From the NCBI GenBank assembly GCA_040772305.1, contig JAXGYK010000001.1, forward strand, positions 124,001 through 188,000: a DNA stretch of 64,000 nt. The letters run 5' to 3'. This DNA comes from Mesolinea sp040772305. GTDB taxonomy: Bacteria > Chloroflexota > Anaerolineae > Anaerolineales > Anaerolineaceae. The notes beneath the pieces were generated by a model that saw nothing but the letters and a program-made list of their open reading frames with translations, was not told the DNA's origin and made no database searches. Within the stretch, counting starts at the first letter, position 1. Each line of letters opens with the position of its first letter. Of this stretch, positions 52,900 to 61,508 are shown one piece after another. Position numbers and translations under genes: made by a program.

Positions 52900-53853
52900 A
52901 TGGATTTAGACAGTTTGAATTACTTCTTAGAGGCTTCTAAAGACCTTCATTTTACAAAAACTGCAGAACGCCTGTATATTTCTCAGCAGACCTTAAGCAA
53001 TCATATCAAGCGCCTGGAAACGGAATTAGGAGTCCTACTCTTTGAGAGAAGACCAAAGATTTCTTTGACGTTTGCAGGCGAATGTTTACACACATTTGCG
53101 GAAGATGTGATGAAAAAGCAGGTGAATTTACGCGATATGATCCAGGATATCCAGAATCAGGAAGGCGGGTTCATCCGCTTCGGTGTCAGCATAGCTAGAG
53201 CGGATACCTTCCTCCCGAAAGTCCTTCCGGATTTCATCCGGCGCTATCCCAAAGTAGAAGTCAGAGTAACCAATGGTATCGCTACAAGGCTGGAAGAAAT
53301 GTTGGCATCCGGAGAACTGGATCTTGTTGTTGCTCTGGCAGGTGAACCAAGAAACAGCCTCATTGCGAAAATTCTCTTGGATGATCCAGTCTATCTCTGC
53401 GTTTCGGACCGGTTGCTAAAGGAGCACTGTGAGGATGCAGAGCTATTTAAAGAGAAAGCCCTCAACGGTGTAGAAGCGAAAGATATAAGCGCGCTCCCCC
53501 TCTGCATGTATTCCAATCGACTGGGAGACCAGCTATTTAAATGCTTTGAAGAGACCGGAGTGATGATCAGTCCTGTTCTCACGGCAACATATACTCGCCC
53601 ATGCTTGTCATTGTGCGATCAAGGACTTTCAGCCAGTTTTTCTACGCAGTCAAATCTCGCCAATCAAATCTGCGATCTGTCTGAAGACATCAATATCTTT
53701 CCTTTTCATTATCGCGGCGAACCACTTTCTCAAAGGCTCGTACTGCTCAGAAATAGAGAAAGATATCTTTCGAGCTACTTAAAGTTTTTTATGGAATTGA
53801 TATTCAGTTTTTTCGAGAATCTGGAACGATTAAATCTAATTCGAAAAATATAA
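52900..53853 (+). CDS. LysR-family transcriptional regulator
   Basis: A 317-residue regulator with an N-terminal winged helix-turn-helix (FTKTAERLYISQQTLSNHIKRLE) and a periplasmic-binding-protein-like effector domain. ATG at 52900 is preferred to GTG at 52888 because GTGAGGA then sits properly upstream. It is transcribed away from the ten-gene unit with overlapping promoters, so it most likely activates that unit in response to a pathway compound (inference from the usual LysR arrangement). Confidence 0.92.
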   Translation: MDLDSLNYFLEASKDLHFTKTAERLYISQQTLSNHIKRLETELGVLLFERRPKISLTFAGECLHTFAEDVMKKQVNLRDMIQDIQNQEGGFIRFGVSIARADTFLPKVLPDFIRRYPKVEVRVTNGIATRLEEMLASGELDLVVALAGEPRNSLIAKILLDDPVYLCVSDRLLKEHCEDAELFKEKALNGVEAKDISALPLCMYSNRLGDQLFKCFEETGVMISPVLTATYTRPCLSLCDQGLSASFSTQSNLANQICDLSEDINIFPFHYRGEPLSQRLVLLRNRERYLSSYLKFFMELIFSFFENLERLNLIRKI

Positions 53854-53966
53854 TTGTAGAGACCTTTGTCCTCGGTTTAAGCAAATGGCGTTTTCCAGCA
53901 CCCTAAACTTTCCAATCACAAGTGGACGGAAGCCTGAGTCACTCTGAGCTCAGGAGGGATGCAGGG

Positions 53967-54863
53967 TCATTGACCATCGTGAAAAGGCTTAAAGCCCTCT
54001 CCAAGGACCTCGTTGGCTTGTCCAATCACCATAAAGGCATCTGAGTCAACATCCTTCACTATCGTTTTGAGGCGCATCACTTCTGAAGCGGTTACGACTA
54101 CATAGATGATTGGGCGGTCCTCCCGGGTATATCCTCCCTTGGCACCCAGGATGGTAACCCCACGGCCAAGCTCCTCGAAAATTGCCTGGATGACTGCTTC
54201 GGTTTCATTGCTAATAATCATCGCAGCACGAACAACATTGGATCCTTCTGCTGTGCGGTCTGCCGCCACCCCTGAAAGATATATCATTACGAGTCCATAA
54301 AGCGCTTTTTCCCATCCAAAGAAAAACCCGGCCAAAAGCACCGCGAGTGAATCGGTAATCATGTAAGACATCGAAATAGAAATACCAAAGCGTTGGTTCA
54401 TGATCCGGCCGAGGATATCGGTGCCCCCGCTGGTACCCCGGCCCAGGTAGACGACACCTAAGCCGATGCCAAGCAGAATACCTCCATAAAGCGTGTTAAG
54501 GACTACATCGCCGGTTATTGGCGCAGAGCCTGTAAGGTAAATAAGCAGGTCGGTAAAAATTGAGAAGGCAAAGATACTCAAAATGGTTCGTATTGCAAAA
54601 CGCGGGCCGCCCAGATAACGCCAACCCAGGATAAAGAGCGGAATGTTCCCCAGCAGGACAATGAGGCCAATAGGCCATCCTAAGGTGTAATGGAGAATCT
54701 GGGCAAAACCGCTGATGCCACCACTTACCAGGTTAGCAGGCACCAGAAATAATCGCATTGCCAGCGCCTGCAGAAAGGCACCTATTGTGACAATAAGAAG
54801 GTCGCGCAGGGAACGCCAGGAAAAATCGAGCTTCGAGATAAAATATTTGACAGATGCGCCCAT
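53967..54863 (-). CDS. YitT-family membrane protein with C-terminal DUF2179 domain
   Basis: This 298-residue protein has about five or six hydrophobic helices with the YitT-family GRGTSGGTDILGRI motif, followed by a soluble DUF2179 domain (from about 215). The family is widespread and functionally undefined; membrane transport is often assumed. The start at 54863 follows ACGGAGG. It converges on the LysR gene; the short gap holds an imperfect CCTGAG/CTCAGG hairpin near 53931-53952. Confidence 0.88.
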   Translation of the reverse strand: MGASVKYFISKLDFSWRSLRDLLIVTIGAFLQALAMRLFLVPANLVSGGISGFAQILHYTLGWPIGLIVLLGNIPLFILGWRYLGGPRFAIRTILSIFAFSIFTDLLIYLTGSAPITGDVVLNTLYGGILLGIGLGVVYLGRGTSGGTDILGRIMNQRFGISISMSYMITDSLAVLLAGFFFGWEKALYGLVMIYLSGVAADRTAEGSNVVRAAMIISNETEAVIQAIFEELGRGVTILGAKGGYTREDRPIIYVVVTASEVMRLKTIVKDVDSDAFMVIGQANEVLGEGFKPFHDGQ

Positions 54864-55082
54864 AAAGCCTCCGTAATAAACGCAGGGGATTATAGCTGAC
54901 AAGGAGGGTTTAAGCAGTAAATCTATAAAATCTTTGTTTATTCAAACGTATTTTTTATTGTGCCAGCAGAACAATGAGAGGGGTAACAGAGGCAAAGGTG
55001 CAGCTTGATGAAAGTCCCGGTATGCCTTCTTTCGCTTTTACAGTACCGCTGGAGGTTACATGCTTCCAAAATTGATAGGATC

Positions 55083-57323
55083 TTATCTTCCGATAATGGG
55101 CAAATAGTTGCATTTAGTACGCGAGCAATCCACTGGTATAGCGTTGCTGCGGGATTCCAGCACCGCTACAACACCATCAATAACATTACAGTCAATATTC
55201 ATTAACACACCGCCCCATGTTTCCGTATGTCCGCCTTCGTACTGGCGGATGCGCTGGTGGTTGGCCCAAAGGCTGTTATTTACATAAGGCACGTTCCAAA
55301 CTGTTGCTGTTGGATCATAATAGCGGTCGGAAACAGCAGCATGGTACCATGCTGCAGGCCAAACCACCTGCGGAGCTGGGTTAATGGTGGCTGCGCCTGA
55401 GTTGTTCAGGTTGTTGCCTGTAGCATAAAGACCTGAGGTCACATTACTTTGCTGCAGGCGGCTTGTCCAGCCGCGCAAAAAGGCTTGGACCGCCGCAGTA
55501 CATGTGGGGTTTGTAGCGTAGGATTCAAGATCGTAATAAACTACGCTTCCTTTGCCATCAGGCATCAGCAAACCGAGCTCATGCATGCGAGCGATAGCTG
55601 CTTCAGCGTTTTGGACACCCTGCTGGTAGGCTCGATTGGTGTCATAGTCAAACTTTACCCGGTAACTGGTGCAGGGCGCCTGCGGGCCTACCCAGGTGGG
55701 TATAAACTTCCAACCCTGGTTGTAAAGCTGGCCAATCTTATCGCGATCCGGGTGACGATGGGAGCAAGCAGCCATATCCCCGCCAATATAAAGGTTAACT
55801 GCCCAGTAGGGACTGCTTCGCATCCAGGTTTGCATCTCGGCAACTGACTTGAAGTAACAAAGGTCGAAACCTTGCTCCTGCAATATAGCCCGGTTATTCC
55901 CGATATAGGTGATATTGGCAGGCGCCCCACGCAGATTTTCTGGCACAGCTTCTACCGCTACTTTAGCCTGAGGCTCAAGCGCACTTTGCTCTGTTTTAAC
56001 CTGCATGTCAGGGCTGAGAACAGGCAGGTTCAGCATTTGCCAGCCAGAGCCGGCATCCTGTGAACTAAGAATCAGTCTTTGACTGCGGCACACTTTTTGT
56101 AAACCCTGGGAAGTTTCTGTAAATTCGCAATTACCAGCCATAAAGCTGCCCCAGGCATTTGTAGCATCGCCAAAGCTTAGGAAATCAAGAGCATATTCCT
56201 GAGCCTCAAAGGCAGCAGTGCGAGTAGTAATGCTTTTAGGAACGGGCAAGCTTGCCAGCTGAGCCTTCCAGGTTACCAAAGCGCCATCTGCTGAAACGGT
56301 ATAGTTTTCGTTTACAGTGGCAACCTCAGGCAAGGATTTTTGGGCTGGATCCTGGCTGAGAGTCCAGGCTGAACCAGCTTGGGGAGCATGGTAATAGGCA
56401 CTGCTTAAAAGCTCGGTGCCTGCATAGATTGAAGCTGTAAGCCAACCCTGCCCGGAAGGATTAAACTGGGGCAAACTAAGCTGGAGGCTCTGTCCATCTG
56501 CCAAACCTTCGGTTACGATGTTGAGCACCTGCCAAGTTCGGCCGCCATCGGTAGTGGCGCTGAGAGCATTATGAGCTGGGTTATCAAGCTGATATCCCAG
56601 AAGCGGAGTAACAAACACAAAAGGCTCTGCAGAAGGAGCATCCAGATATTGCCAGTTTAAGCCGCCATCCTGGGTAGAGAAAAGATAGCCAAGGCTGAAG
56701 TTGGTTCCGGCCTGCAGGCGGAAGAGTACAAAGCCCTGTTGGGGATCCAGCCACTGCATAAAGATTGCTTCGACAGGGTTTGGGTGCGTTTGGGGGAGAA
56801 GCACGCTCAGATTCAAGTCCCGTCCGGACCAATTGGCACCTGTATCATGTGTTTGGTAAAAAGTGTAAGCAAGGTCTTCTCGCGCAGCATCATGACAGAA
56901 AATATAACCATCGCGTGAGTTTGCAAAATGAATACCAGACAAACTGCAGGCATCAGCTCCTTGGGGCGTAATATCGCCCCAGCTGCCGCCATTATCGCTG
57001 GTCCAATAGAGTTTGCCAGCTGTAAGCAACCAACCCTTATTGGGCTCAACAAGCTGGAAACTAGTGCCCTCGGCAGGGAAAAAGGAGTTTGGCTGATCTT
57101 GGGCTGGTGCTGGCTCAGCTGTTGGGAGCACAGGCAGTTCTTCAGCTGATGGCGGGGCTGCTTGCGGAACGGAAGTCAAAGGCGCAGGAGGCGTGATTTG
57201 GATTGAAGTTTGAGACAAGATAGGTTGAGGCGCAGGGTCTTTAAGGATTGAGGAGAGCAAAAAGCCCAAAAGAAGTCCCAAAGCTATCAGGGGCAAAAGC
57301 CACTTAAGTTTTACGTTCGACAT
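55083..57323 (-). CDS. Exported Asp-box beta-propeller protein with DUF1906 glycoside-hydrolase-like domain
   Basis: A 746-residue exported protein. An N-terminal hydrophobic anchor (about 8-27) is followed by a Pro/Ala-rich linker. The next part has at least five Asp-box-like repeats (SDNGGSW, THDTGANW, TQDGGLNW, TTDGGRTW, SQDAGSGW), expected to form a sialidase-type beta-propeller. From about residue 505 a DUF1906 (Rv2525c-like) TIM-barrel domain starts with GFDLCYF and contains YYDLES. DUF1906 proteins are thought to act on cell-wall or extracellular polysaccharide. The protein ends YLPIIGR. ATG at 57323 follows CCGGAGGAAATT. It is divergent from lexA. Confidence 0.85.
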   Translation of the reverse strand: MSNVKLKWLLPLIALGLLLGFLLSSILKDPAPQPILSQTSIQITPPAPLTSVPQAAPPSAEELPVLPTAEPAPAQDQPNSFFPAEGTSFQLVEPNKGWLLTAGKLYWTSDNGGSWGDITPQGADACSLSGIHFANSRDGYIFCHDAAREDLAYTFYQTHDTGANWSGRDLNLSVLLPQTHPNPVEAIFMQWLDPQQGFVLFRLQAGTNFSLGYLFSTQDGGLNWQYLDAPSAEPFVFVTPLLGYQLDNPAHNALSATTDGGRTWQVLNIVTEGLADGQSLQLSLPQFNPSGQGWLTASIYAGTELLSSAYYHAPQAGSAWTLSQDPAQKSLPEVATVNENYTVSADGALVTWKAQLASLPVPKSITTRTAAFEAQEYALDFLSFGDATNAWGSFMAGNCEFTETSQGLQKVCRSQRLILSSQDAGSGWQMLNLPVLSPDMQVKTEQSALEPQAKVAVEAVPENLRGAPANITYIGNNRAILQEQGFDLCYFKSVAEMQTWMRSSPYWAVNLYIGGDMAACSHRHPDRDKIGQLYNQGWKFIPTWVGPQAPCTSYRVKFDYDTNRAYQQGVQNAEAAIARMHELGLLMPDGKGSVVYYDLESYATNPTCTAAVQAFLRGWTSRLQQSNVTSGLYATGNNLNNSGAATINPAPQVVWPAAWYHAAVSDRYYDPTATVWNVPYVNNSLWANHQRIRQYEGGHTETWGGVLMNIDCNVIDGVVAVLESRSNAIPVDCSRTKCNYLPIIGR

Positions 57324-57456
57324 AATTTCCTCCGGCGTGCCAAGCATGCGATAACTCGCAAGCAGCTTACGACACGCAGCTCGCAAGATTCTTGTTGCAA
57401 TAACTGTTCCTGAAATGAGGCTCAAATGTCAAAGGTTTCTTTAGGTTTCATAATCC

Positions 57457-57485
57457 TTGACTGGGAACATATGTTCTGTTATTAT
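57457..57485 (+). promoter_or_regulatory. lexA promoter
   Basis: TTGACT (57457-57462), 17-bp spacer, TATTAT (57480-57485), 31 bp before the lexA start. The LexA operator lies inside the spacer, so LexA binding would block RNA polymerase. Confidence 0.8.
57465..57476. promoter_or_regulatory. LexA operator (SOS box)
   Basis: GAACATATGTTC is a perfect palindrome of the Gram-positive type (GAAC-N4-GTTC), positioned between -35 and -10 of the lexA promoter. It indicates autorepression. Confidence 0.88.
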
Positions 57486-57515
57486 CAGTTTGAATTTACG
57501 AAAAGGAAGCATCTT

Positions 57516-58220
57516 ATGGCACGCAAACGAAATGGCTTAAGCCCCAGACATAAGAAGATACTGGATTTTTTAGAAAAGTACCAACAAGAACAAGGCTTCC
57601 CGCCCTCAATTCGCGAAATTGGGAACCAAACCCAGATTAGCTCCACCTCTGTAGTAAATTATTATCTGAATCAACTGGAAGAGATGGGATATATAACGCG
57701 CAGCAGCAATATTAGCCGCGGCATCAACCTGATTAAAACCTATGGAAACAGAGCGCTGGAGAGCGCTCGCCAGATGAACGAGCAGCTAGTGGAGTTAGTG
57801 AGCATTCCGCTGGTAGGGAATATCGTCGCTGGCGAACCGATGCCTGTTCCTTCCTCTGATTTTGGACTCTACGATCCAGACTCGGGACTTGAGATTGCAC
57901 GCAGTCTGCTGCCTTTAAAAGAGGACACCAGCCAACTGTACGCCTTGCGGGTACATGGCGACTCGATGATTGATGCGATGGTAAGCGATGGCGATATCGT
58001 GGTAATGCGCAAGGTGCAGGAAGCGCGCAACGGCGAAATGGTTGCCATTTGGCTGCGCGACAAGGAAGAAACCACACTTAAATACTTTTACCTTGAAAAC
58101 GGCAAGGTGCGCCTGCAACCGGCCAACCCTTTGATGCAGCCCATCATCATCGACGACCCGCGAACAGTCCAAGTTCAGGGAAAGGTCGTGTTGGTCATCC
58201 GGCAGTTGGAAGCCGCTTAA
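57516..58220 (+). CDS. lexA: LexA repressor
   Basis: LexA represses the SOS genes and cuts itself when RecA filaments form on damaged DNA. The 234 residues comprise an N-terminal winged helix (FPPSIREIGNQTQISSTSVVNYYLNQLEE) and an S24 peptidase domain. The self-cleavage site is Ala105-Gly106 (NIVAGEP), the nucleophile Ser150 (VHGDSM) and the general base Lys189 (TTLKYF). ATG at 57516 is used because the operator and promoter lie at 57457-57485, inside the longer upstream frame. A terminator follows. Confidence 0.96.
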   Translation: MARKRNGLSPRHKKILDFLEKYQQEQGFPPSIREIGNQTQISSTSVVNYYLNQLEEMGYITRSSNISRGINLIKTYGNRALESARQMNEQLVELVSIPLVGNIVAGEPMPVPSSDFGLYDPDSGLEIARSLLPLKEDTSQLYALRVHGDSMIDAMVSDGDIVVMRKVQEARNGEMVAIWLRDKEETTLKYFYLENGKVRLQPANPLMQPIIIDDPRTVQVQGKVVLVIRQLEAA

Positions 58221-58257
58221 AACTTACTGATACCAGTCTGTCTAAAAGCTTAAATAG

Positions 58258-58302
58258 AAAAACCGCACTATTTACCATTGAGTAAGCAGTGCGGTTTCTT
58301 TT
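58258..58302. terminator. Bidirectional terminator between lexA and the purine permease
   Basis: AAACCGCACT pairs exactly with AGTGCGGTTT and is flanked by A and T runs, between two convergent genes. Confidence 0.85.
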
Positions 58303-58347
58303 GCTATCTGACATTAATGGAATGGTCTCTCGGCTAACTCCATTGAC

Positions 58348-59694
58348 TTATAAAATGGCAAGCAGTACAAAGTTAAATATGAACAATATTGTGGCCACCC
58401 AGAGGATGGGATGGATGTCTTTTATTTGGCGATTGCAGAGCTTTGTAATCACATAGAATATAAAGCCTGCTGCAATACCATATGAGATGCTGTAGCACAG
58501 AGCCATAAATACGCCGGCGAAGAATGCGGGGATAGCTTCTGAAAGCTCAGCCCAATCGATCTCCTTGAAGGCAGCCATCATCATGACTCCAACAATAACC
58601 AATGCGGGAGCTGTAGCAGCAGATGGGATCGCACTTACAAAGGTCGCAAAAAACGCGCTTATTGCAAAGCAAATTGCAACAACAACGCTGGTGAGGCCGG
58701 TTTTTCCGCCAACAGCAATGCCAGCAGCGCTCTCGACATAAGTAGTTGTGTTGGAGGTGCCGAAGATAGCACCAATGGAAGTTGCTGTAGCATCCGCAAA
58801 TAGAGCTTTGTCCATTTTGGATTTGAAGCCTGCGCTGCTTTCCATTGCCTTTTCATCTTCATCGCTGAAGATACCCGTGCGACGGCCGGTCCCAATGAAG
58901 GTTCCGATGGTATCAAATGTATCAGACATACTGAATGCGAAAATCGTGATAAGAACAAGAGGGATCTTGCTGGCATCCGAGAACAAGGATCCAAGGCCCT
59001 CTCTTGTGAATATCACTCCGAAGGTGGTAGGAAGCGCTGCAACTGCCTCGGTAAAACTTATCGTGTCTCCTGTCGCAGTAAGTCCCATAGGAATACCGAT
59101 AAGCGCCGTAACAATGATGCTGATAAGTATCGCGCCTTTGACTTTCAGAAGACTGAGTACAACTGTCAGCACCAAACCAATAAGGAATAACCACAGAGTA
59201 GGCTGGTTAATAGTTGCCAGCGCCGGAACGCCAGCATCAAAATTAATGATGCCAACGTTGAGCAGCCCGATATACGCGATGAATATGCCAATGCCTCCGC
59301 CGATGGCGTTCTGCAGACTGCGTGGGATGGCCTTTATGATGTATTTGCGGATTTTGGTAACTGTTATGATAATGTTGATTATGCCGCATATAAATACCAT
59401 TGACAGAGCCTGCTTCCATGTAAACTGCAGAGCAAAGCATACGGTATAGACGAAAAATGCGTTAAGCCCCATTCCGGGAGCCTGAGCGTAGGGCACGTTT
59501 GCCACGAGACCCATTACGAGAGTGCCGATGATCGAAGCAATGATGGTAGCGAGGAATACGGCACCCCACTCCATACCCGATTGACTGAGAATTGACGGGT
59601 TTACAACAATGATATATGCCATAGCAAAGAATGTTGTTAAACCAGCAATAACCTCAGTCGAGACTTTCGTGCCATTTTCTTTTAGCTTGAACAT
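58348..59694 (-). CDS. NCS2-family purine permease (AzgA-like)
   Basis: A 448-residue transporter of the AzgA branch of nucleobase-cation symporters, importing adenine, guanine or hypoxanthine with protons. The start region TEVIAGLTTFFAMAYIIVVNP and APGMGLNAFF are AzgA hallmarks. Conserved late motifs TFDTIGTFIG and a Glu in TYVESAAGIAVGG, part of the substrate site, are visible. About 13 helices are predicted. GGAG lies nine bases upstream of ATG. It is the last gene before the ribosomal-protein block on this strand but is separated from it by a terminator and about 590 bp. Confidence 0.92.
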   Translation of the reverse strand: MFKLKENGTKVSTEVIAGLTTFFAMAYIIVVNPSILSQSGMEWGAVFLATIIASIIGTLVMGLVANVPYAQAPGMGLNAFFVYTVCFALQFTWKQALSMVFICGIINIIITVTKIRKYIIKAIPRSLQNAIGGGIGIFIAYIGLLNVGIINFDAGVPALATINQPTLWLFLIGLVLTVVLSLLKVKGAILISIIVTALIGIPMGLTATGDTISFTEAVAALPTTFGVIFTREGLGSLFSDASKIPLVLITIFAFSMSDTFDTIGTFIGTGRRTGIFSDEDEKAMESSAGFKSKMDKALFADATATSIGAIFGTSNTTTYVESAAGIAVGGKTGLTSVVVAICFAISAFFATFVSAIPSAATAPALVIVGVMMMAAFKEIDWAELSEAIPAFFAGVFMALCYSISYGIAAGFIFYVITKLCNRQIKDIHPILWVATILFIFNFVLLAIL

Positions 59695-60286
59695 TTTTCT
59701 ATACTCCTATTCCTTTATTAACCATTTGTCGATAGCACTCACTATGGTTGAGCAGGTCTCAAAACACAAACGATACTATAAATTCATGCACATTATGATT
59801 CATTACCTTTAATGTATTTTGATAATTGTGCAAAGGCGGCTACTCAGCTAAGACCCATCCCTTCCATAGTTATGCCTGAAATACTACGTTAATTATGACA
59901 GATGCTTTGACTTTATTCAATGCATTTTTTCATTTTCACAGAATAAGATTTGAACCTTTAAATGTGTTATCTCTGCCACCTCCATTTTTCGCTTGTCTGT
60001 TCTTTGCTATTGACTACAGCAATCTAATTCAGTATGACGAGCGTATCTGCCCATCCAAGCACTTTGGGTGAACAAATGCGCTATGGCAGGATGTTCTGCT
60101 CAATGTGAGAGGATAAGACCTGTGATAATTCATATAATAGTCGTTTTCAAAAAACGATGATACCAATAATTTTGCTGTTCGGAAGCGCTAAAACTATTGA
60201 CATTACCAAGTTTTTCAAAAATATTGTAACGCTATTTGCGCCATTCAAAGGTTAAATATTTCCCTAGGTCACTTTGCAGCAGGAAT
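59695..60286. other. Gene-free region upstream of the purine permease
   Basis: This AT-rich stretch has no credible reading frame on either strand. I looked for a purine riboswitch on the minus strand and did not find its conserved core. A small perfect hairpin (TCGTTTT/AAAACGA) lies around 60142-60161. The promoter for the permease must be here, but I cannot point to it. Confidence 0.4.
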
Positions 60287-60318
60287 CAAAAAACCGTTCC
60301 AAATGGAACGGTTTTTCT
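60287..60318 (-). terminator. Terminator after rplL
   Basis: CCGTTCCA pairs with TGGAACGG across a short loop, with A and T runs at both sides, about 20 bp past the rplL stop. It ends the ribosomal-protein block. Confidence 0.85.
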
Positions 60319-60332
60319 TCTGTTCAGAAAAC

Positions 60333-60710
60333 TTATGCAAGCACAACTTCGGCGCCGGCGGCTTCGAGCTTGGCTTTGGCATCGTTGGCAATGTCTTTCC
60401 CTACAGCTTCGAGAACCTTGGAATCGGGAGCTTCAGCCATGTTCTTGGCATCAACCAAACCCAGGGAAGTAAGCTGACGGATAACCTTAATGACTTCAAT
60501 CTTCTTGGGGCCGGTGGCCTTGATTACAACATCAAACTCAGTCTTTTCTTCAACTTCTTCTACAGGAGCTGCAGCAACAGGACCAGCAGCAACAGCTACG
60601 GGAGCAGCAGCGCTAACACCCCACTTCTCTTCCAAAGCTTTAACTAATTCGGCAGCTTCCAAAACGGACAGCTTGCTCAGTTCTTCAACAATTTTGTCTA
60701 ATTCAGCCAT
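60333..60710 (-). CDS. rplL: 50S ribosomal protein L7/L12
   Basis: The 125-residue stalk protein recruits translation GTPases. It has the N-terminal dimerisation helix region (LDKIVEELSKLSVLEAAELV), an Ala/Pro/Val hinge (about 35-55) and the conserved C-terminal domain with KTEFDVVI, KKIEVIKVIR and LGLVDAKNMAE. The start follows AGGAGATAT. It lies 61 bp after rplJ, normal for a stalk operon that makes several L7/L12 copies per L10. Confidence 0.97.
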   Translation of the reverse strand: MAELDKIVEELSKLSVLEAAELVKALEEKWGVSAAAPVAVAAGPVAAAPVEEVEEKTEFDVVIKATGPKKIEVIKVIRQLTSLGLVDAKNMAEAPDSKVLEAVGKDIANDAKAKLEAAGAEVVLA

Positions 60711-60771
60711 TTTAATATCTCCTAATTACTTTCCTTATTGCCATCATCCTATGCGATGGCCTAAATGTTGC

Positions 60772-61302
60772 TCAAGCAGCACTGGGCTGCTTTTCCGAAT
60801 TGGCTCGGATGACGGCAGCCAAACCGCGGGCCGGTTCGGCAAGCGTGCGGACCAACTGATTCATGGGAGCCAAGATGGTTCCCAAGAGGGTGGCACGCAT
60901 AACAGGCATGGTTGGCAGTTCGGCCAGGGCTTTAACTTGCACTACGCTTAGGCTTTCTTTGTCCAAATAACCGCCGCGTACGTCAAAGATTTGGTTATTT
61001 TTGAGCACCTCGCTAAGCGCTTTGGCAACTCCAGGTGCATCTTCAAACGCGAAAACTACTACATTATTGTTTTCCCAAAATTTGGGATCAAAGTTATAGC
61101 CCTTTTCTTCAAGTGCACGGGTGAAAAGGCGGTTTTTTACAACATGCAAACGGCCTTCTTCCTGGCGCAAGCGATTACGGGCAGCATTAACATCAGGCAT
61201 ACGCATCTTGCTGTAAGAGAGAATGAAGACGCCCTTACTTTTATCCAGCCATTCACCATATTGGCTAACAATTTGTTCCTTTTCTTTCTTTGAAAAAGCC
61301 AC
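60772..61302 (-). CDS. rplJ: 50S ribosomal protein L10
   Basis: L10 anchors the L7/L12 dimers to 23S rRNA. I set the start at GTG 61302 (176 residues, MAFSKKEKEQIV), because GGAAGGAGG sits directly upstream; the same frame can be read from TTG eight codons earlier, but that would place the ribosome-binding site inside the gene. The RNA-binding N-terminal region and the C-terminal helix for L7/L12 are present. Expression is controlled by the upstream L10 leader. Confidence 0.95.
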   Translation of the reverse strand: MAFSKKEKEQIVSQYGEWLDKSKGVFILSYSKMRMPDVNAARNRLRQEEGRLHVVKNRLFTRALEEKGYNFDPKFWENNNVVVFAFEDAPGVAKALSEVLKNNQIFDVRGGYLDKESLSVVQVKALAELPTMPVMRATLLGTILAPMNQLVRTLAEPARGLAAVIRANSEKQPSAA

Positions 61303-61330
61303 TCGTTTCTTCCTCCTTCCGGTCAAAATA

Positions 61331-61364
61331 AAAAAGTCTCTCCGTTTTCCAACCGAAGAGACTC
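61331..61364 (-). terminator. Attenuator terminator in the L10 leader
   Basis: On the minus strand AGTCTCT and AGAGACT form a stem followed by TTTTTTATTTT, only 29 bp before rplJ. It would end transcription in the leader. Confidence 0.75.
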
Positions 61365-61445
61365 AGAAACAAGCAGATTTGCTTTCTTCTTACTCTCCAC
61401 CTCGGCGGGAAATTAAGCCGTAACGGCACCAGCTGTCTCAAGTGA
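61365..61445 (-). promoter_or_regulatory. L10 (rplJ) leader RNA
   Basis: The rplA-rplJ gap contains the conserved bacterial L10-leader elements on the minus strand: GAGACAGCTGGTGCC, a following small stem, then TTAATTTCCCGCCGAGGT. In the known family L10-L12 complex binds this kink-turn RNA and shuts off its own operon; here the attenuator at 61331-61364 would be the output. Confidence 0.75.
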
Positions 61446-61508
61446 AGTTCACTTTATTTAATTGTGCCGGCTCAGTATAACATAAGATCTGCGGCCGGGT
61501 AGTACAAA

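Noticed and set aside
57324..57425. Longer start for the DUF1906 protein
   Set aside because: The signal anchor begins at ATG 57323, which has GGAGGAAATT directly upstream.
59695..60286. Purine riboswitch upstream of the NCS2 permease
   Set aside because: An ATAGTC-like piece occurs, but the other conserved core segments of the aptamer are missing.
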